Shown: one piece after another, positions 18,467 to 26,980 of the stretch
Layout: every line of letters begins with the position of its first letter
Position numbering within the stretch: the first letter of the stretch is position 1
DNA from: Planktotalea arctica
GTDB lineage: Bacteria; Pseudomonadota; Alphaproteobacteria; Rhodobacterales; Rhodobacteraceae
Length of the DNA stretch: 64,000 nucleotides
Direction: 5' to 3'
Assembly (NCBI RefSeq): GCF_002105285.1
Contig: NZ_MUHR01000012.1
Coordinates: 62,001-126,000 of the forward strand
Notes under the pieces: model-generated
Databases searched by the model: none
Told to the model about the DNA's origin: nothing
Seen by the model: only the letters and a program-made list of their open reading frames with translations
Translations under genes and position numbers: made by a program

Positions 18467-19108
18467 ATGATAATGCTGACGATTTATAATATTCCAATCT
18501 CGATCTATACCGCCAAACTGCGGGTGGTTCTGCGTCACAAGGGCCTCGCATGGGAAGAACTCGCGCCGCCCGGCGGCTATCGCTCGCAGGCCTATCGCAA
18601 GATCGTGCCTTCGGGAAACATCCCCACGATGCTGGACGGCGATGTGATGCTGTCCGATAGCGAAGCGATCGCGGAATACCTTGAAGAAAAACACCCAGAG
18701 CCAAGTATGATGCCAATGGGCCTCGTGCCGCGCGCAAAGGCGCGCGAGCGGGGGCGCTTTCATGATACGCGGCTCGAACCTGCTTTGCGCGCGATGTACC
18801 CGCTTTTAAAAGAGCGTGATCCAGAGGCGTTGAACGCAGGTTTTTCAGAGGTAAACCGTCACTTGAAAGCGCTGGAATTGCTGCTCACGACGGACGGTCT
18901 GCCGACCCGCAACCTGCTTTTGTGCGATGCGGGATTTGCGGTGGCCTTTGAGTGGCTCGCCGCGCTGGAGCGCGCTTTGGGCTTGGAACTGGAGTGGCCG
19001 AGCAGCGTCGTTGCTTACCGCAAACGCCTCAGCAGCTATCCTGCGGTCGCGGATGAATTGGAGCACTACCGCCCCTCAATCCGCGCTTATCTTTCGCCGG
19101 AGGGGTGA
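18467..19108 (+). CDS. Glutathione S-transferase family protein
   Basis: 213 residues. N-terminal thioredoxin-like domain (MLTIYNIPISIYTAKLRVVL, then GNIPTMLDGDVMLSDSEAIAEYLEE with the cis-Pro and the Asp-Ser glutathione gamma-glutamyl contact), followed by an all-helical C-terminal domain. GGGAGG precedes the ATG at 18467. The substrate is unknown. The gene stands alone between a terminator and two hairpins. Confidence 0.88.
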   Translation: MIMLTIYNIPISIYTAKLRVVLRHKGLAWEELAPPGGYRSQAYRKIVPSGNIPTMLDGDVMLSDSEAIAEYLEEKHPEPSMMPMGLVPRAKARERGRFHDTRLEPALRAMYPLLKERDPEALNAGFSEVNRHLKALELLLTTDGLPTRNLLLCDAGFAVAFEWLAALERALGLELEWPSSVVAYRKRLSSYPAVADELEHYRPSIRAYLSPEG

Positions 19109-19223
19109 GGTTTTTCTGCGAAAAACCTGCATAGCAAGACCTTATTCTGCGAAAAACACCCGATGTCGGGCGCGTGATTTTCGCAGACAATCATGCAGGC
19201 TCAAACTCTTCGCAGAAGAGTTT
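19108..19223. terminator. Pair of hairpins between convergent genes
   Basis: AGGTTTTT-CTGCG-AAAAACCT at 19108-19128 sits directly after the GST stop. AAACTCTT-CGCAG-AAGAGTTT at 19203-19223 sits directly after the amidohydrolase stop on the other strand. Each is placed to end one of the convergent transcripts. The motif CTGCGAAAAA occurs again between them near 19146. Confidence 0.6.
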
Positions 19224-19228
19224 GGCGA

Positions 19229-20401
19229 TCAAACCACTCTCGGCAAGCGCGTCGCGGGCGGTGTGTTGCGCGAGCGCCCAGAGCATACGACCCCGTCGAT
19301 CACTGTCATGCCTACGCCCGGCAAGTTTCCCAATTGCACGCTTTCCAGAATGTTCTTGCCCGGCGCATGCTGCGCCTGATCCATCAGCACGAAATCCGCG
19401 CACATGCCTTTCTCTAGCAGCCCCGTGTCGAGCTTACGCTGACGCGAGGTATTTCCATTGCCAAAGCAAAACGCGATTTCTGCAGGCACATTGCCAAAGG
19501 CAGAGAGCATGGCGATCATCCGTAAAATACCCAAAGGCTGCACGCCCGACCCGGCAGGCCCGTCCGTGCCAAGGATCACCTGATCCAACTTGCCAAGTTC
19601 GCGCGCGGTATTCACCGTCAGAACCGCTGCGCGTTCATTGCCGTTATGCACAATTTCAAACGCGGCTTTGCAATTCTCACACAGGCATATGATCTGATCA
19701 TCAGGTAGCGCAGAATGACCGCCGTTGATGTGCCCGATCACGTCTGTGCCTGTCTCCATCACCATATCGGCGTCGATCAAACCCGAGCCCGGAATAGACG
19801 GCCCGCCGGTGTGAATCGTACTCTGTATCCCGTATTTGCGCGCCCAGCCGACCATTTGCTGCGCCGTCTTGCCATCTTTCACGGTGCCAAGACCGACCTC
19901 GCCCAAAAGTGTGACGCCCGCATCGGCGAGGTCTTTGAAATCCTGCTCGACCATTCCATGTTCGATAACGGGCGCACCGGCATGGACTTTCATCCCCGAG
20001 GGGCGGAAATTTTCGTACCAGCGCTGCGCTGCGATCGCCATCGCCTTGAGGCCCACCACGTCCTTGGGGCGGCCCGGCATATGCACTTCGCCTGCAGAAA
20101 TCAGCGTGGTGACTCCGCCGTGCAAGGTGCTGTCGATCCAATGGAGTTGCTGCTGGCGCGGCGTATAATCGCCAATGACTGGATGGATGTGGCTGTCGAT
20201 CAACCCGGGCGCGAGTGCGGTGCCATTTGCATCGATCACAGTATCCGCGCCCTCAAGGTCCATATCGCGCTCATAACCCCATTCGGCAATCTTGCCGCCA
20301 ATCGCGATGATACAATCGGCCTCATATATGGGCGCTTCCATCTTACCCGAAAGCATTAGGCCAATGTTGTGGATCACGAGCTTTTGTGGGGTGTCAGACA
20401 T
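19229..20401 (-). CDS. Enamidase-like metal-dependent amidohydrolase
   Basis: 390 residues from ATG 20401, preceded by GGAAGGA. Amidohydrolase-superfamily metal ligands are visible: H71 and H73 (DSHIHP), E168 in LLGEVGLGT taking the place of the usual carbamylated Lys, H197 (STIHTGG), H224 (IGHINGG) and D280 (ILGTDGPAGSG). A bridging Glu is what is described for enamidase of Eubacterium barkeri, which opens the 6-oxo-tetrahydronicotinate ring. Divergence from an XDH-type/Hnr-like operon supports a cyclic enamide or lactam as substrate. The exact substrate is inferred only. Confidence 0.75.
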   Translation of the reverse strand: MSDTPQKLVIHNIGLMLSGKMEAPIYEADCIIAIGGKIAEWGYERDMDLEGADTVIDANGTALAPGLIDSHIHPVIGDYTPRQQQLHWIDSTLHGGVTTLISAGEVHMPGRPKDVVGLKAMAIAAQRWYENFRPSGMKVHAGAPVIEHGMVEQDFKDLADAGVTLLGEVGLGTVKDGKTAQQMVGWARKYGIQSTIHTGGPSIPGSGLIDADMVMETGTDVIGHINGGHSALPDDQIICLCENCKAAFEIVHNGNERAAVLTVNTARELGKLDQVILGTDGPAGSGVQPLGILRMIAMLSAFGNVPAEIAFCFGNGNTSRQRKLDTGLLEKGMCADFVLMDQAQHAPGKNILESVQLGNLPGVGMTVIDGVVCSGRSRNTPPATRLPRVV

Positions 20402-20472
20402 GGCGGTTCCTTCCAAATTCATTTGAACGCTAACAGAAGTTGCGCATCGATCAAGGGGGGCTGCGAAAGGGT

Positions 20473-20514
20473 TTGACAGAATCCTGTGCGCCATATTCTA
20501 TTCGTATACATACA
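20473..20514 (+). promoter_or_regulatory. Promoter and palindromic operator of the hydroxylase operon
   Basis: TTGACA at 20473-20478, a 17-base spacer and TTCTAT at 20496-20501 (or TATTCT at 20494 with shorter spacing). A GTATAC palindrome at 20504-20509 within TCGTATACATAC overlaps the expected start site. GTATAC cores are typical of GntR/FadR-type operators. No GntR gene is present in the window, so the regulator is unknown; the MarR protein downstream is another candidate. Confidence 0.5.
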
Positions 20515-20543
20515 AGTTAGAAGCGCGCTGAGGGAGGATCGCT

Positions 20544-21374
20544 TTGACCTATCTGGCCCCTACGACGTTGAATGAGGCCTTGGCGGCCCTGTCTGCAGGC
20601 GCGCCGAGCGTAATCGCGGGGGGCACTGACTGGTATCCGGCGCAGGGCACGCGGCCGGTGAAGCGCGATTTGTTGGACGTTACCCGCATCGAGGGGCTGC
20701 GCGCGATTACGCGCACTGACAGCGGTTGGCGCATCGGTGCGGCGAGCACATGGAGCGATATCATTCGCGCCGATCTGCCGCGCGCATTCGACGGCCTCAA
20801 GGCGGCAGCGCGCGAGGTCGGATCGGTGCAGATCCAGAACGCAGGCACGATCGTGGGTAATCTGTGCAACGCCTCGCCCGCTGCGGACGGCGTGCCGCCG
20901 CTGCTGTGTCTGGATGCACAGGTTGAAATTGGCTCCATCTTTGGCATCCGCACTGTGCCGCTTGAGGAATTTATCATGGGCGTGCGCCAGATCGACTTGG
21001 CGCAGGGAGAGTTGGTCACGGCGATCCTGATCCCAAAAACCACGGATACGCGCCGGAGCGGGTTCGTGAAGCTCGGTGCACGCAAGTATCTGGTGATTTC
21101 CATCGCTATGGTTGCGGTCACTTGCGAGATTGAAAACGGGGTTTTGCGTAAAGCGCGGATCGCCGTCGGGGCCTGCTCGCCAGTGGCGCAAAGGCTGCAT
21201 GCGCTGGAGGCGGCGCTTGAGGGCAAGTCGCCGGAGGCGGCAGCGCCGCTGTTGCAAATCGCAGAGTTTTCACAGCTTGCCCCGATCGATGATGTGCGCG
21301 GCTCGGGGGTCTACAGGCTCGATGTGCTGCGCGCGCTGATCTCGCGCGCATTGATGGAGGCGGCTTATGGATGA
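20544..21374 (+). CDS. XDH-family hydroxylase, FAD-binding (medium) subunit
   Basis: 276 residues, a typical CoxM/XdhB medium subunit. The FAD site motifs SVIAGGTDWYP near residue 22 and NAGTIVGNLCNASPAAD near 100 are clear. The only plausible start is TTG at 20544, preceded by GGGAGGA; no ATG or GTG fits. It passes electrons from the Mo and Fe-S domains of its partner to an acceptor. First gene of six that all overlap by 4 or 8 bases. Confidence 0.9.
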   Translation: MTYLAPTTLNEALAALSAGAPSVIAGGTDWYPAQGTRPVKRDLLDVTRIEGLRAITRTDSGWRIGAASTWSDIIRADLPRAFDGLKAAAREVGSVQIQNAGTIVGNLCNASPAADGVPPLLCLDAQVEIGSIFGIRTVPLEEFIMGVRQIDLAQGELVTAILIPKTTDTRRSGFVKLGARKYLVISIAMVAVTCEIENGVLRKARIAVGACSPVAQRLHALEAALEGKSPEAAAPLLQIAEFSQLAPIDDVRGSGVYRLDVLRALISRALMEAAYG

Positions 21375-24084
21375 CGGCAGTATCGGCTTTTGCTTGAATG
21401 GAAATCCTGCGCAGAGCGTGGCCCATGGTCATGTGCGCCTTAGCGATGTGCTGCGTGAAGAAATGGGCGCGAAAGAGGTCAAGATCGGCTGCAACGCGGG
21501 CGATTGCGGGGCCTGCACAGTGCTGATCGATGGCCTGCCTGTTTGCGCGTGCCTCACCTCTGTGGCGCAGGCGCAGGGGCGCGATGTGCAGACATTGCGC
21601 GGGATTGATTTAGTGCTTTTGGGTAAGCTGCAAGCGAGCTTTTCCGCCCATCAAGCGGCGCAATGCGGGATTTGCACACCGGGGATGATGATCAGCGCAG
21701 CCGCGCTTTTGAAGGAGGTGCCACAGCCGAATATCGCGCAAGTGCAAGATGCACTTGGCGGTGTTTTGTGCCGCTGCACGGGGTATCGCAAAATTATTGA
21801 CGCTGTGGTCGCGGTTGGTGCGCCTGTGGCTGGCGCGGCTGCTAAAGGCGCTGTTGGAGATCCCATTGCGCGCGTCGATGCGGCCTGCAAAGTTGATGGG
21901 AGCGAGCGTTTCGGCGATGATGTCGCCCCCGAAGGCGCGCTGGTTGCTTTGGTGATCAGATCGCCGTTTCCCCATGCCGGTTTTGAGTTCGGTGATCTGG
22001 ACGCAGTGCGCGCGTTAAAGGGGATCGAGGCGGTTTTGACGGCGGATGATATCCCCGGCGTGAACCTGTTTGGCACGATCCCCGGCTTTATCGACCAGCC
22101 TGTTTTTGCGCTGCGCGAGACGCGGTTCAAAGGCGAAGCCGTCGCCGCGATCATTGGCGAAGCGGATGTGATCAATGCCTATGACACAGATTATTTTCCC
22201 GTCACTTGGCAAGAATTGCCCGCGGTGCAGGATGTAAGCGCGGCGCAAACGCGCGACGCGCCACAGCTGCATGAAGAGCACGAAAACAACGTCATGTGCA
22301 GTGGTTTCGTCGCGCATGGGGATATCGACGCCGGATTGCGCGCCGCAGATATCGTGCTTAGCGGACGTTTTGAAACATCCTTCGTCGAGCATGCGTATAT
22401 CGAACCTGAAGCAGGCTTTGCCGAGATGGTGCAGGGCCGTTTGCATCTACATGTCTGCACGCAGGCCCCGGTGATGAACCAGGAGGCGCTTGCAGGCGTC
22501 CTGAGACTGTCCAAAGACGATATTCGCATCGTGCCGACTGCCGTGGGGGGTGGTTTCGGCGCTAAACTGGACCTGACTGTGCATCCCTTCCTCGCGCTTG
22601 GGGCGATGGTGACGGGCCGCCCTGTGCGCATGGCCTATTCGCGCGTGGAAAGTATGGCGACTTCGACCAAACGCCACCCCGGCCGGATCACCATCAAGGG
22701 CGGTGTGTGCAAGGATGGCTTGCTTACTGGCCTGAGCTTTGACGGGGATTTCAACACAGGCGCTTATGCCAGTTGGGGGCCGACAGTTGCCAACCGTGTG
22801 CCGCTGCATGCCTCCGGCCCCTACCGCGTCCCGAATTACCGCGCTGCGGCAAAAGGGGTCTATACCCATTGTCCGCCCGCAGGCGCGTTTCGTGGTTTCG
22901 GAGTCCCCCAATCGGCCATCGCGCAGGAAAGCCTGTTCGATGAATTGGCCGAAGCGATCGGCATGGACGCGCTGGATTTCCGTCTGCTCAATGCGCTTGA
23001 TAACGGAGTTCCCACTGTGTCGGGGCAGGTGTTTGCGCAAGGCGTCGGCATCAAGCCTTGCCTTGAAGCATTGCGCCCCGCTTGGGAGGTGGAGAAAACC
23101 GCCTGCGCAACCTTCAACAAAACCTCTAGTCATTTGAAACGCGGCGTGGGCGTGGCGGGTGGTTGGTATGGCTGTGGCAACACTTCCATGGCCAATCCTT
23201 CGACCATCAAATGCGGGCTGCGCAGTGATGGCACGTTGGTGCTACATCAAGGGGCGGTTGATATCGGGCAAGGCTCCAACACCGTGATCTCGCAGATATT
23301 CGCGCAGAGCTTTGGCGTCGCGGTGGAGGATGTTGTTTTGGTGGGGGCCGATACGGACCTGACGCCGGATGCGGGTAAAACCTCGGCCTCGCGCCAGACC
23401 TTTGTCACCGGAAATGCGGCGAAGCTCTCGGGCGAAAGCCTGCGCCGCCAAGTGCTCACGCTTGTGAACGCTGCCGAGGATGCGCAAATTTCGCTGGGCA
23501 CCGGAACCCTTGAAATGAGCGGCGGCCATGTCGTTGATCTGAGCCGTATGGAGGTGGGTGAGGATGGCTATGTGATGCGCGCCGTTGCCAGCTATGACCC
23601 GCCGACGGAGCCTTTGGACGAGAACGGCCAAGGCGTGCCCTATGCGCAGTTCGGCTACACCGCGCATCTCGCGGTGGTGGAGGTGGACACGCAGCTTGGC
23701 ACGATCAAAGCGGTGCGCATTGTTGCGGCGCATGATGTCGGCCAAGCAATCAATCCATTGCTGGTGATGGGCCAAGTGCAGGGCGGCGTGGCGCAGGGGC
23801 TTGGTATGGCTTTGATGGAAGAGTTTATTCCGGGGCGCACCGAAAATCTGCACGACTATCTGATCCCGACGATTGGCGATGTCCCCCCGATCGAGACGCT
23901 GATCATTGAAGAGCCGGATGCGCACGGACCGTTCGGCGCGAAGGGGCTGGGCGAGCATGCGCTGATCCCGACCGCGCCCGCGATCCTGAATGCGGTTCAT
24001 AACGCGACGGGCGTGCGTTTGCGCCATGTGCCAGCCCTGCCGCACCGCGTGCGCGCGGCTTTGAAGGAGGCTGGATATGAGTGA
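21367..24084 (+). CDS. XDH-family hydroxylase, fused 2Fe-2S and molybdopterin subunit
   Basis: 905 residues, a fusion of the small Fe-S subunit with the large Mo subunit. Plant-type cluster ligands are C42, C47, C50 and C62; the second cluster uses C100, C103, C135 and C137 (QCGICTPG, CRCTGY). The Mo domain starts near 170 and has GGGFGAKLDLTVHP near 395 and the GPFGAKGLGE loop with the catalytic Glu near 863. Such enzymes hydroxylate electron-poor N-heterocycles at a C-H next to nitrogen with water. It overlaps the FAD-subunit gene by 8 bases. Substrate inferred as a pyridine or related ring. Confidence 0.9.
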   Translation: MDDGSIGFCLNGNPAQSVAHGHVRLSDVLREEMGAKEVKIGCNAGDCGACTVLIDGLPVCACLTSVAQAQGRDVQTLRGIDLVLLGKLQASFSAHQAAQCGICTPGMMISAAALLKEVPQPNIAQVQDALGGVLCRCTGYRKIIDAVVAVGAPVAGAAAKGAVGDPIARVDAACKVDGSERFGDDVAPEGALVALVIRSPFPHAGFEFGDLDAVRALKGIEAVLTADDIPGVNLFGTIPGFIDQPVFALRETRFKGEAVAAIIGEADVINAYDTDYFPVTWQELPAVQDVSAAQTRDAPQLHEEHENNVMCSGFVAHGDIDAGLRAADIVLSGRFETSFVEHAYIEPEAGFAEMVQGRLHLHVCTQAPVMNQEALAGVLRLSKDDIRIVPTAVGGGFGAKLDLTVHPFLALGAMVTGRPVRMAYSRVESMATSTKRHPGRITIKGGVCKDGLLTGLSFDGDFNTGAYASWGPTVANRVPLHASGPYRVPNYRAAAKGVYTHCPPAGAFRGFGVPQSAIAQESLFDELAEAIGMDALDFRLLNALDNGVPTVSGQVFAQGVGIKPCLEALRPAWEVEKTACATFNKTSSHLKRGVGVAGGWYGCGNTSMANPSTIKCGLRSDGTLVLHQGAVDIGQGSNTVISQIFAQSFGVAVEDVVLVGADTDLTPDAGKTSASRQTFVTGNAAKLSGESLRRQVLTLVNAAEDAQISLGTGTLEMSGGHVVDLSRMEVGEDGYVMRAVASYDPPTEPLDENGQGVPYAQFGYTAHLAVVEVDTQLGTIKAVRIVAAHDVGQAINPLLVMGQVQGGVAQGLGMALMEEFIPGRTENLHDYLIPTIGDVPPIETLIIEEPDAHGPFGAKGLGEHALIPTAPAILNAVHNATGVRLRHVPALPHRVRAALKEAGYE

Positions 24085-25573
24085 GGTGGCGCAGACAAAA
24101 GCGGAGCGCGTGAAGCCTGAAAAAATCCGCTGCGATGCCTGTCCTGTGCTGTGCTTCATCGCAGAGGGCAAATCAGGCGCATGCGATCGCTATGCCAATC
24201 ATTCGGGCGATCTGGTCCGCGTCGATCCGCTTACGGTGATCGAGCGCGGCGCGCCTGCGGTGGCTTTCCTTGATCAAGGGGATAACGCGCAGGAGTGGGA
24301 CGGTGATCTGATCCAAGGGTCGCGCACCTTTGTGACGGCTGTGGGCGCTGGCACGACTTATCCCGATTATAAACCTGCGCCTTTTATCGTCTCTCAAGAG
24401 GTGGATGGCGTGGATATGGTCACGGTCGTGACCGAGGGTATCTATTCCTATTGCGGTGTCAAAGTGAAGATCGACACGGATCGTTTCATCGGCCACGAGC
24501 GTGCGGTGGTGCGCGTCAAGGGCGAGGCGATTGGCCATGTGATGACCTCTGAATATGGCTCCAAAATGCTTTCGCTTGGCGGGGTTGAACATTTGACGGG
24601 CGGTAGTAAATCCGAGGGGCGCGTGACCTGCGATGCCTTGATGAACCTGTGCAATCGCGAAGCAGTGACGATGCAGATTGATGAGGGGGTGGAGATTACC
24701 GTGCAGGCGGGCATGGCCCCGATCATCAACGGTGCGCCCGAGAAATTGATGCGCGTCGGCTGCGGTTCTGCCACCATCGGAATGTTCGCGAGGCAATGGC
24801 AGCCTTATGTGGACGAGGTGATTGTCGTGGACGATCACATCACGGGCGTTCTGAGCGAACATGAAGCGGGCAAGCAGCTTGATATGCGCCCCTCTGGTAT
24901 CAAAATAAAGGGACGCCGCTCGACCCCTGGGCGCTATTTTCAAGTGGCTGAGCCGGGAACGGGCTGGGGCGGCACGGATATCGAGGACCCTTTGACCATT
25001 TTGAAGCCCGCCGATCCCAAAAAGGCATGGGCGGGTCTTCGGCTTTTGATGGTGTCTACGACAGGCGAGCAATGGGCCTACTACGAGCTGGATGAGGATT
25101 TGATCCCTCAGCCTGCGCAAATTTCCGAAAAGTTGCGGGTGAGCGCGGACCGTATTGCCGAGAATTGCGAGCCATCCATGTGCTCTGTGCTGTTCATGGG
25201 CGGCGCTGGCGGATCCTTGCGCGCCGGGGTCACGGAAAACCCCGTAGCCCTGACGCGCTCGGTCAAGGACGCGCTGACCTATGTGTCCTGCGGCGGCGCA
25301 GAGGCCTATGTCTGGCCCGGCGGCGGGATCACGGTGATGGTCGATGTCATGGATATGCCAAGCAATTCCTTCGGCTATGTCCCCACGCCCGCCTTGGTCG
25401 CACCGATCGAATTCACGCTGCGCCGCGAGGATTACGGCGCGCTCGGGGGGCATATGGATCATATTCGCGATGCAGCCGGCGTGGTGAACGATGCGGTGCG
25501 GCGCGTTTTGCCTGCGCCCTCGCAGCCTGATCCGCATAAGGCGCAAAGGGACAAGCGCGAGGGGCGCAGATGA
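24077..25573 (+). CDS. 6-hydroxynicotinate reductase-like iron-sulfur protein
   Basis: 498 residues. The N-terminus holds a four-Cys motif, C19, C22, C26 and C36 (IRCDACPVLC, GACDRY), suited to an Fe-S cluster. Gly-rich stretches (VGCGSATIGMFAR; FMGGAGGSLRAGV; WPGGGITVMVD) follow. I recognise it as like the Hnr protein of nicotinate-fermenting Eubacterium barkeri, which reduces the hydroxypyridine ring with ferredoxin. The Xdh subunits upstream and the enamidase-like protein fit the same pathway order: hydroxylate, reduce, open the ring. Eight-base overlap with the Mo subunit gene. The assignment is by recollection of the family; electron donor unknown. Confidence 0.7.
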   Translation: MSEVAQTKAERVKPEKIRCDACPVLCFIAEGKSGACDRYANHSGDLVRVDPLTVIERGAPAVAFLDQGDNAQEWDGDLIQGSRTFVTAVGAGTTYPDYKPAPFIVSQEVDGVDMVTVVTEGIYSYCGVKVKIDTDRFIGHERAVVRVKGEAIGHVMTSEYGSKMLSLGGVEHLTGGSKSEGRVTCDALMNLCNREAVTMQIDEGVEITVQAGMAPIINGAPEKLMRVGCGSATIGMFARQWQPYVDEVIVVDDHITGVLSEHEAGKQLDMRPSGIKIKGRRSTPGRYFQVAEPGTGWGGTDIEDPLTILKPADPKKAWAGLRLLMVSTTGEQWAYYELDEDLIPQPAQISEKLRVSADRIAENCEPSMCSVLFMGGAGGSLRAGVTENPVALTRSVKDALTYVSCGGAEAYVWPGGGITVMVDVMDMPSNSFGYVPTPALVAPIEFTLRREDYGALGGHMDHIRDAAGVVNDAVRRVLPAPSQPDPHKAQRDKREGRR

Positions 25574-26403
25574 GCGGTGTTCAAACTGCGCTTTTGCCCG
25601 GGGATCGCTTGCATTTGCAGCACGGTCCGATTGATCTGGTGATTGGCGTCGATGGCGATCGCGTGGCGGCTTTTGCGGCGGCTGAGCGGCGGCTTGGCTC
25701 GGTTCTTGCGGAGTTAATGGGTGAAATTGATCTGCTGCGCTGCGCCCGTGGGCCTGCGCCTAAAGGGGCGATTGCGCTGAAAATGTGGAAAGCCGTGCAG
25801 CGGCATGAAGACTTTGTAACGCCTATGGCTGGCGTTGCCGGCGCTGTGGCGGAGACCGTTCTGCACGCGATGCTTGAGGGCGCTGACATGACACGTGCCT
25901 ATGTCAATAACGGTGGTGACATCGCTCTGCATCTTGATGGTGACGCGAGTTATGCAGTTGGTATGGCCGTGCTTGGTGGCGATGCGCTGGGCAAGATCAC
26001 ATTGACTGCGGATAGTTCTGTGCGCGGGATTGCGAGCAGCGGGCAGGGGGGGCGCAGCTTGTCATTTGGCATTGCAGAGAATGTGACAGTGCTTGCTGAA
26101 ACCGCTAGCCTTGCGGATGTAGCGGCGACGCTGATTGCGGGAGCGGTTGATGTTGAAAGGCATCCTTTGATCACGCGCGTTCCAGCAAACGAGCTGCGCG
26201 AAGAGAGTGATCTTGGGTCGCGGAAAGTCGTGGTGCAGATCGGTGTACTTAGCAAAGATGATGTCGCGCAGGCCTTGGAAAAGGGCGTTGCGCTTGCGCG
26301 CGCCATGCAGTGTGAAGGCCTTATCCAAGCGGCTAGCTTGCATCTGTGCGGGCAATCTCGACAAATAGATTTGAACAAGGAAAAGGTGCTGGAACATGCC
26401 TGA
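25570..26403 (+). CDS. UPF0280 (ApbE-like fold) protein
   Basis: 277 residues. The motifs TPMAGVAGAVAE (~77-90) and YVNNGGDIALHL (~114) are UPF0280 hallmarks and correspond to the FAD- and metal-binding parts of ApbE flavin transferases. A further conserved patch is RGIASSGQGGRS. The true activity of UPF0280 is unknown. Its place between the Hnr-like reductase (4-base overlap) and the DUF1185 pair suggests a step in, or maturation of, the pathway. No ApbE target motif of the D-x-x-S/T-G-A-T type is visible in the neighbours. Confidence 0.8.
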   Translation: MSGVQTALLPGDRLHLQHGPIDLVIGVDGDRVAAFAAAERRLGSVLAELMGEIDLLRCARGPAPKGAIALKMWKAVQRHEDFVTPMAGVAGAVAETVLHAMLEGADMTRAYVNNGGDIALHLDGDASYAVGMAVLGGDALGKITLTADSSVRGIASSGQGGRSLSFGIAENVTVLAETASLADVAATLIAGAVDVERHPLITRVPANELREESDLGSRKVVVQIGVLSKDDVAQALEKGVALARAMQCEGLIQAASLHLCGQSRQIDLNKEKVLEHA

Positions 26404-26980
26404 TGTAGAGGTTCGCAAGATTGCGACGGTGATTGAAGAAACCTTCCACGAGGGCGGCCCGCGCGCGAACGTACCGCAAAAACGCGGGGCGGTGATTGCA
26501 GTGATCAACAACCCCTACGCGGGGCGGTATGTGGAAGATATCCAGCCCTTTATGGACGATCTGAAGCCTTTGGGCCTGCAAATGGCACAAAAGCTGATCG
26601 ATGCGCTGGGCGGTGATGCCTCGCTGATCGAGGGGTATGGTAAGGGGTCAATTGTTGGCACTGCGGGCGAGTTGGAGCATGGCGCGCTGTGGCATTCCCC
26701 CGGCGGCTACGCGATGCGCGAATTGCTCGGCGATGCCAAGGCGATTGTGCCCTCGACCAAGAAGGTGGGCGCGGCAGGCGTGCGCCTTGATGTGCCGATC
26801 ACCCATATCAACGCCTCCTACGTGCGGGGACATTTCGATGCGATGGAAGTCGGTATGAACGATGCGCCGCGCGCAAATGAGTTGGCTTTTGTGCTGGTGA
26901 TGAGCACAGGTGCGCGCGTACATAATCGCGCGGGCGGTTTAGCGGCGAATGATATCAAGGGCGAGGATGGTTTGCGATGA
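26396..26980 (+). CDS. 'Amino acid synthesis' family protein (DUF1185), copy 1
   Basis: 194 residues. Shares with the next gene the patches NPYAGRYVED, YGKGSIVG-x-x-GELEH, VPSTKK-x-G, LDVP-x-x-H and NDAPRANE, and the C-terminal GEDGLR. The family name comes from genome context only; its biochemistry is not known to me. Cotranslated with the UPF0280 gene (8-base overlap). The absence of a signal peptide puts it in the cytoplasm. Confidence 0.78.
   Translation: MPDVEVRKIATVIEETFHEGGPRANVPQKRGAVIAVINNPYAGRYVEDIQPFMDDLKPLGLQMAQKLIDALGGDASLIEGYGKGSIVGTAGELEHGALWHSPGGYAMRELLGDAKAIVPSTKKVGAAGVRLDVPITHINASYVRGHFDAMEVGMNDAPRANELAFVLVMSTGARVHNRAGGLAANDIKGEDGLR

Noticed and set aside
19109-19228. CRISPR-like or miniature repeat with CTGCGAAAAA units
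   Set aside because: Only two or three short occurrences, irregularly spaced and parts of terminator hairpins. No spacer structure.
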